A stretch of 25,066 nt of DNA, taken from positions 1 through 25,066 of the forward strand of contig JAFTBT010000024.1 in assembly GCA_017455085.1 (NCBI GenBank), given 5' to 3'. Source of the DNA: Synergistaceae bacterium (lineage in GTDB: Bacteria; Synergistota; Synergistia; Synergistales; Aminobacteriaceae). Under the pieces are notes generated by a model, which was given only the letters and a program-made list of their open reading frames with translations, was not told the DNA's origin and did not search any database. Shown one piece after another: positions 23,623 to 25,066 of the stretch (the stretch's first letter is position 1; each line of letters starts with the position of its first letter). The position numbers and the translations under genes are program-made.

Positions 23623-24960
23623 ATGACTGAAAAAAGTAATAATGTCAGAGTTCGTTTTGCTCCAAGTCCGACAGGGGCTTTGCATATCGGCGGAGGTCAT
23701 ACGGCTTTATTTAACTGGCTGTGGGCGCGTCATAACAACGGAAAATTTATTCTAAGAATCGAAGACACCGATTTAGTACGCTCCACAAAAGAATATGAAC
23801 AGACAATAATGTCGGGAATGAAATGGCTCGGCTTAGACTGGGACGAGGGCCCAGACATCGGCGGAAATTACGGTCCTTACAGGCAGTCGGAAAGGCTCGA
23901 AATTTACAGAGACTATGCAAATAAACTTGTAAATGAAGGCAAAGCATACAAAGACGGCGAAGCAATAATTTTCAAAGTTGAACACGGTCAGGATATTTCT
24001 TTCAAAGATATTGTCTACGGTCAAATTGACGTAATGAGCGACGGCCTTAAAGAAAAAGACACGGACAAATTAAAAGACATCGTAATAATTAAAAGCGACG
24101 GAATGCCTACGTATAATTATGCTGTTGTCATTGATGATCATTTAATGAATATAACTCACGTAATCAGAGGCGAAGATCATATTTCAAACACTCCCAAGCA
24201 GATTTTAATTTACCGCGCATTAGGCTGGGACGTTCCCGAATTTGCTCATCTTCCAATGATTTTGGGACGCGATAAAAAGAAGCTCTCTAAACGTCATGGA
24301 GTAACAAGCATTTATGAATACCGCGATATGGGCTACATGCCCGACTCAATGTTCAATTTTCTTGCTTTGCTCGGCTGGTCGGCAGGAGATGACAAAGAAA
24401 TTTTCACTCGTTCGGAAGCGGCAGAATTATTTGAGCTTTCAAGAGTTACACGCAAGGCCGCAGTTTTTGATTTTGACAAATTAAATCATATTAATCAGGA
24501 ACACTTAAAAGCATTAGATCCTTTTGTGAGGCTTTCAATGGTCAAACCTTTCTGGATCGAAGCCGGCCTTCCCGTTAATGAACATGACGATAAATATTTA
24601 GCTGAAGCCTTGACTTTAATGGCAGGGCGCGGTCAGACAGCTAAAGAGATGTCGGAGTTCTCGGATTATTTTGTTTCATTTGAGCCTGTTAAAAAGCGTT
24701 ACAATCCTGAAGGATTAGACAAAGACAAATTAAAAGAATTTTTTGCTGCTCTTTTTGCTTCTTCAGAATGGAAAGCCGAAGAACTTGAAAATATTGCGCG
24801 TAATTTCATCTCTTCTCATGAGGGCGCAAAAATGAAAGATTACGCAATGCCTTTACGTTTTGCATTAACTGGAATGAAAGTCAGTCCGGGAATTTTTGAA
24901 GTCGCCGAGCTTTTAGGCCGTGAAGAATGCGAAAAAAGAATTAAATATTTTTTCATGTAG
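23623..24960 (+). CDS. gltX: Glutamyl-tRNA synthetase, short form lacking the Zn-binding insertion
   Basis: Class I synthetase that charges tRNA-Glu, and in some bacteria tRNA-Gln. The 445 residues start with VRVRFAPSPTGALHIGG (HIGH at 21-24), then FILRIEDTD, PTYNYAVVIDDHLMNITHVI, RGEDHISNTPKQ, and the KMSKS-type KKLSKRHG (219-226). A C-terminal anticodon-binding helical domain follows. After GKAY (107-109) one expects the CYC...DGRCR segment seen in E. coli GluRS; here KDGEAIIFKVEHG follows at once, so about 35 residues including the zinc cysteines are missing. Codons are AT-rich (TTA, AAA, ATT), unlike the other genes. A GAGAGAAGG lies 11 nt before the ATG. Confidence 0.96.
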   Translation: MTEKSNNVRVRFAPSPTGALHIGGGHTALFNWLWARHNNGKFILRIEDTDLVRSTKEYEQTIMSGMKWLGLDWDEGPDIGGNYGPYRQSERLEIYRDYANKLVNEGKAYKDGEAIIFKVEHGQDISFKDIVYGQIDVMSDGLKEKDTDKLKDIVIIKSDGMPTYNYAVVIDDHLMNITHVIRGEDHISNTPKQILIYRALGWDVPEFAHLPMILGRDKKKLSKRHGVTSIYEYRDMGYMPDSMFNFLALLGWSAGDDKEIFTRSEAAELFELSRVTRKAAVFDFDKLNHINQEHLKALDPFVRLSMVKPFWIEAGLPVNEHDDKYLAEALTLMAGRGQTAKEMSEFSDYFVSFEPVKKRYNPEGLDKDKLKEFFAALFASSEWKAEELENIARNFISSHEGAKMKDYAMPLRFALTGMKVSPGIFEVAELLGREECEKRIKYFFM

Positions 24961-24970
24961 GAGTTAGGAT

Positions 24971-25006
24971 TTAGAAGGTAGGAACTAAAGACTTCCTACT
25001 TTCTAA
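24971..25006 (+). terminator. Hairpin after gltX, probable terminator or repeat element
   Basis: TTAGAAGGTAGGAA, an eight-nt loop and TTCCTACTTTCTAA form a 14-bp stem with one G-T pair, 11 nt after the gltX stop. The following T-run is poor (TTATTACTCC), so it may instead be a dispersed palindromic repeat. The remaining 60 nt are AT-rich without a visible gene. Confidence 0.55.
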
Positions 25007-25066
25007 TTATTACTCCGGCCGATAAAAATTTTATACTAAAATATTTTTATTCCATTCAAAACTTCA

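Overview
The window is one stretch of bacterial chromosome: a broken isoleucyl-tRNA synthetase gene at the left edge, tightly packed operons, a four-tRNA cluster and an intact glutamyl-tRNA synthetase gene at the right. Features suggesting a Gram-negative anaerobe, possibly a Synergistaceae-like gut bacterium, are the DUF3084 protein, the secreted leucine-rich-repeat protein with a He_PIG-type Ig domain, the Synergistes-like short lipoprotein, and frequent TTG/GTG starts. No 16S or marker comparison was possible, so this placement is inference and weak.

Left part (1-9121). ileS (minus, C-terminus outside the window) is divergent from a secreted LRR gene carrying a nonsense codon and a frameshift. 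A six-gene minus-strand operon follows, read from a TTGACG-17-TAAAAT promoter near 9160-9187: a DUF1015 protein, an EamA-type transporter, a DUF3084 protein, rnhA, a comF-like gene and murJ. Two small tandem duplications lie in it: 39-bp repeats inside comF, and 58-bp copies that duplicate the rnhA ribosome-binding site and start.

Middle (9387-11692). comEA (SLBB plus two HhH modules) overlaps comEC, which has the channel domain but no C-terminal metallo-beta-lactamase domain. With comF, three natural-transformation genes lie within 7 kb.

DNA-processing island (11814-22222). A minus-strand operon encodes, in transcription order, a TSPPY-type DNA methyltransferase, a putative PD-(D/E)XK restriction endonuclease, SbcD and SbcC, all overlapping or separated by one base. 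A 1411-residue protein is transcribed away from it. It combines a coiled coil, a degraded RecQ-like helicase module, a complete UvrD-type helicase and a C-terminal Cas4/AddB-like nuclease with four cysteines placed like Fe-S ligands. Between the two units is an array of 59-bp tandem repeats, each centred on a TGTAGT-CA-ACTACA palindrome. This is the best candidate for an undescribed system in the window.

Right part (22226-25066). A small lipoprotein gene is convergent with the helicase. Then come an A/C-rich repeat patch, a minus-strand tRNA operon (Val-Asp-Phe-Gly) with a clear promoter and terminator, and gltX. gltX is visibly more AT-rich than the rest and lacks the usual Zn-binding insertion of GluRS.
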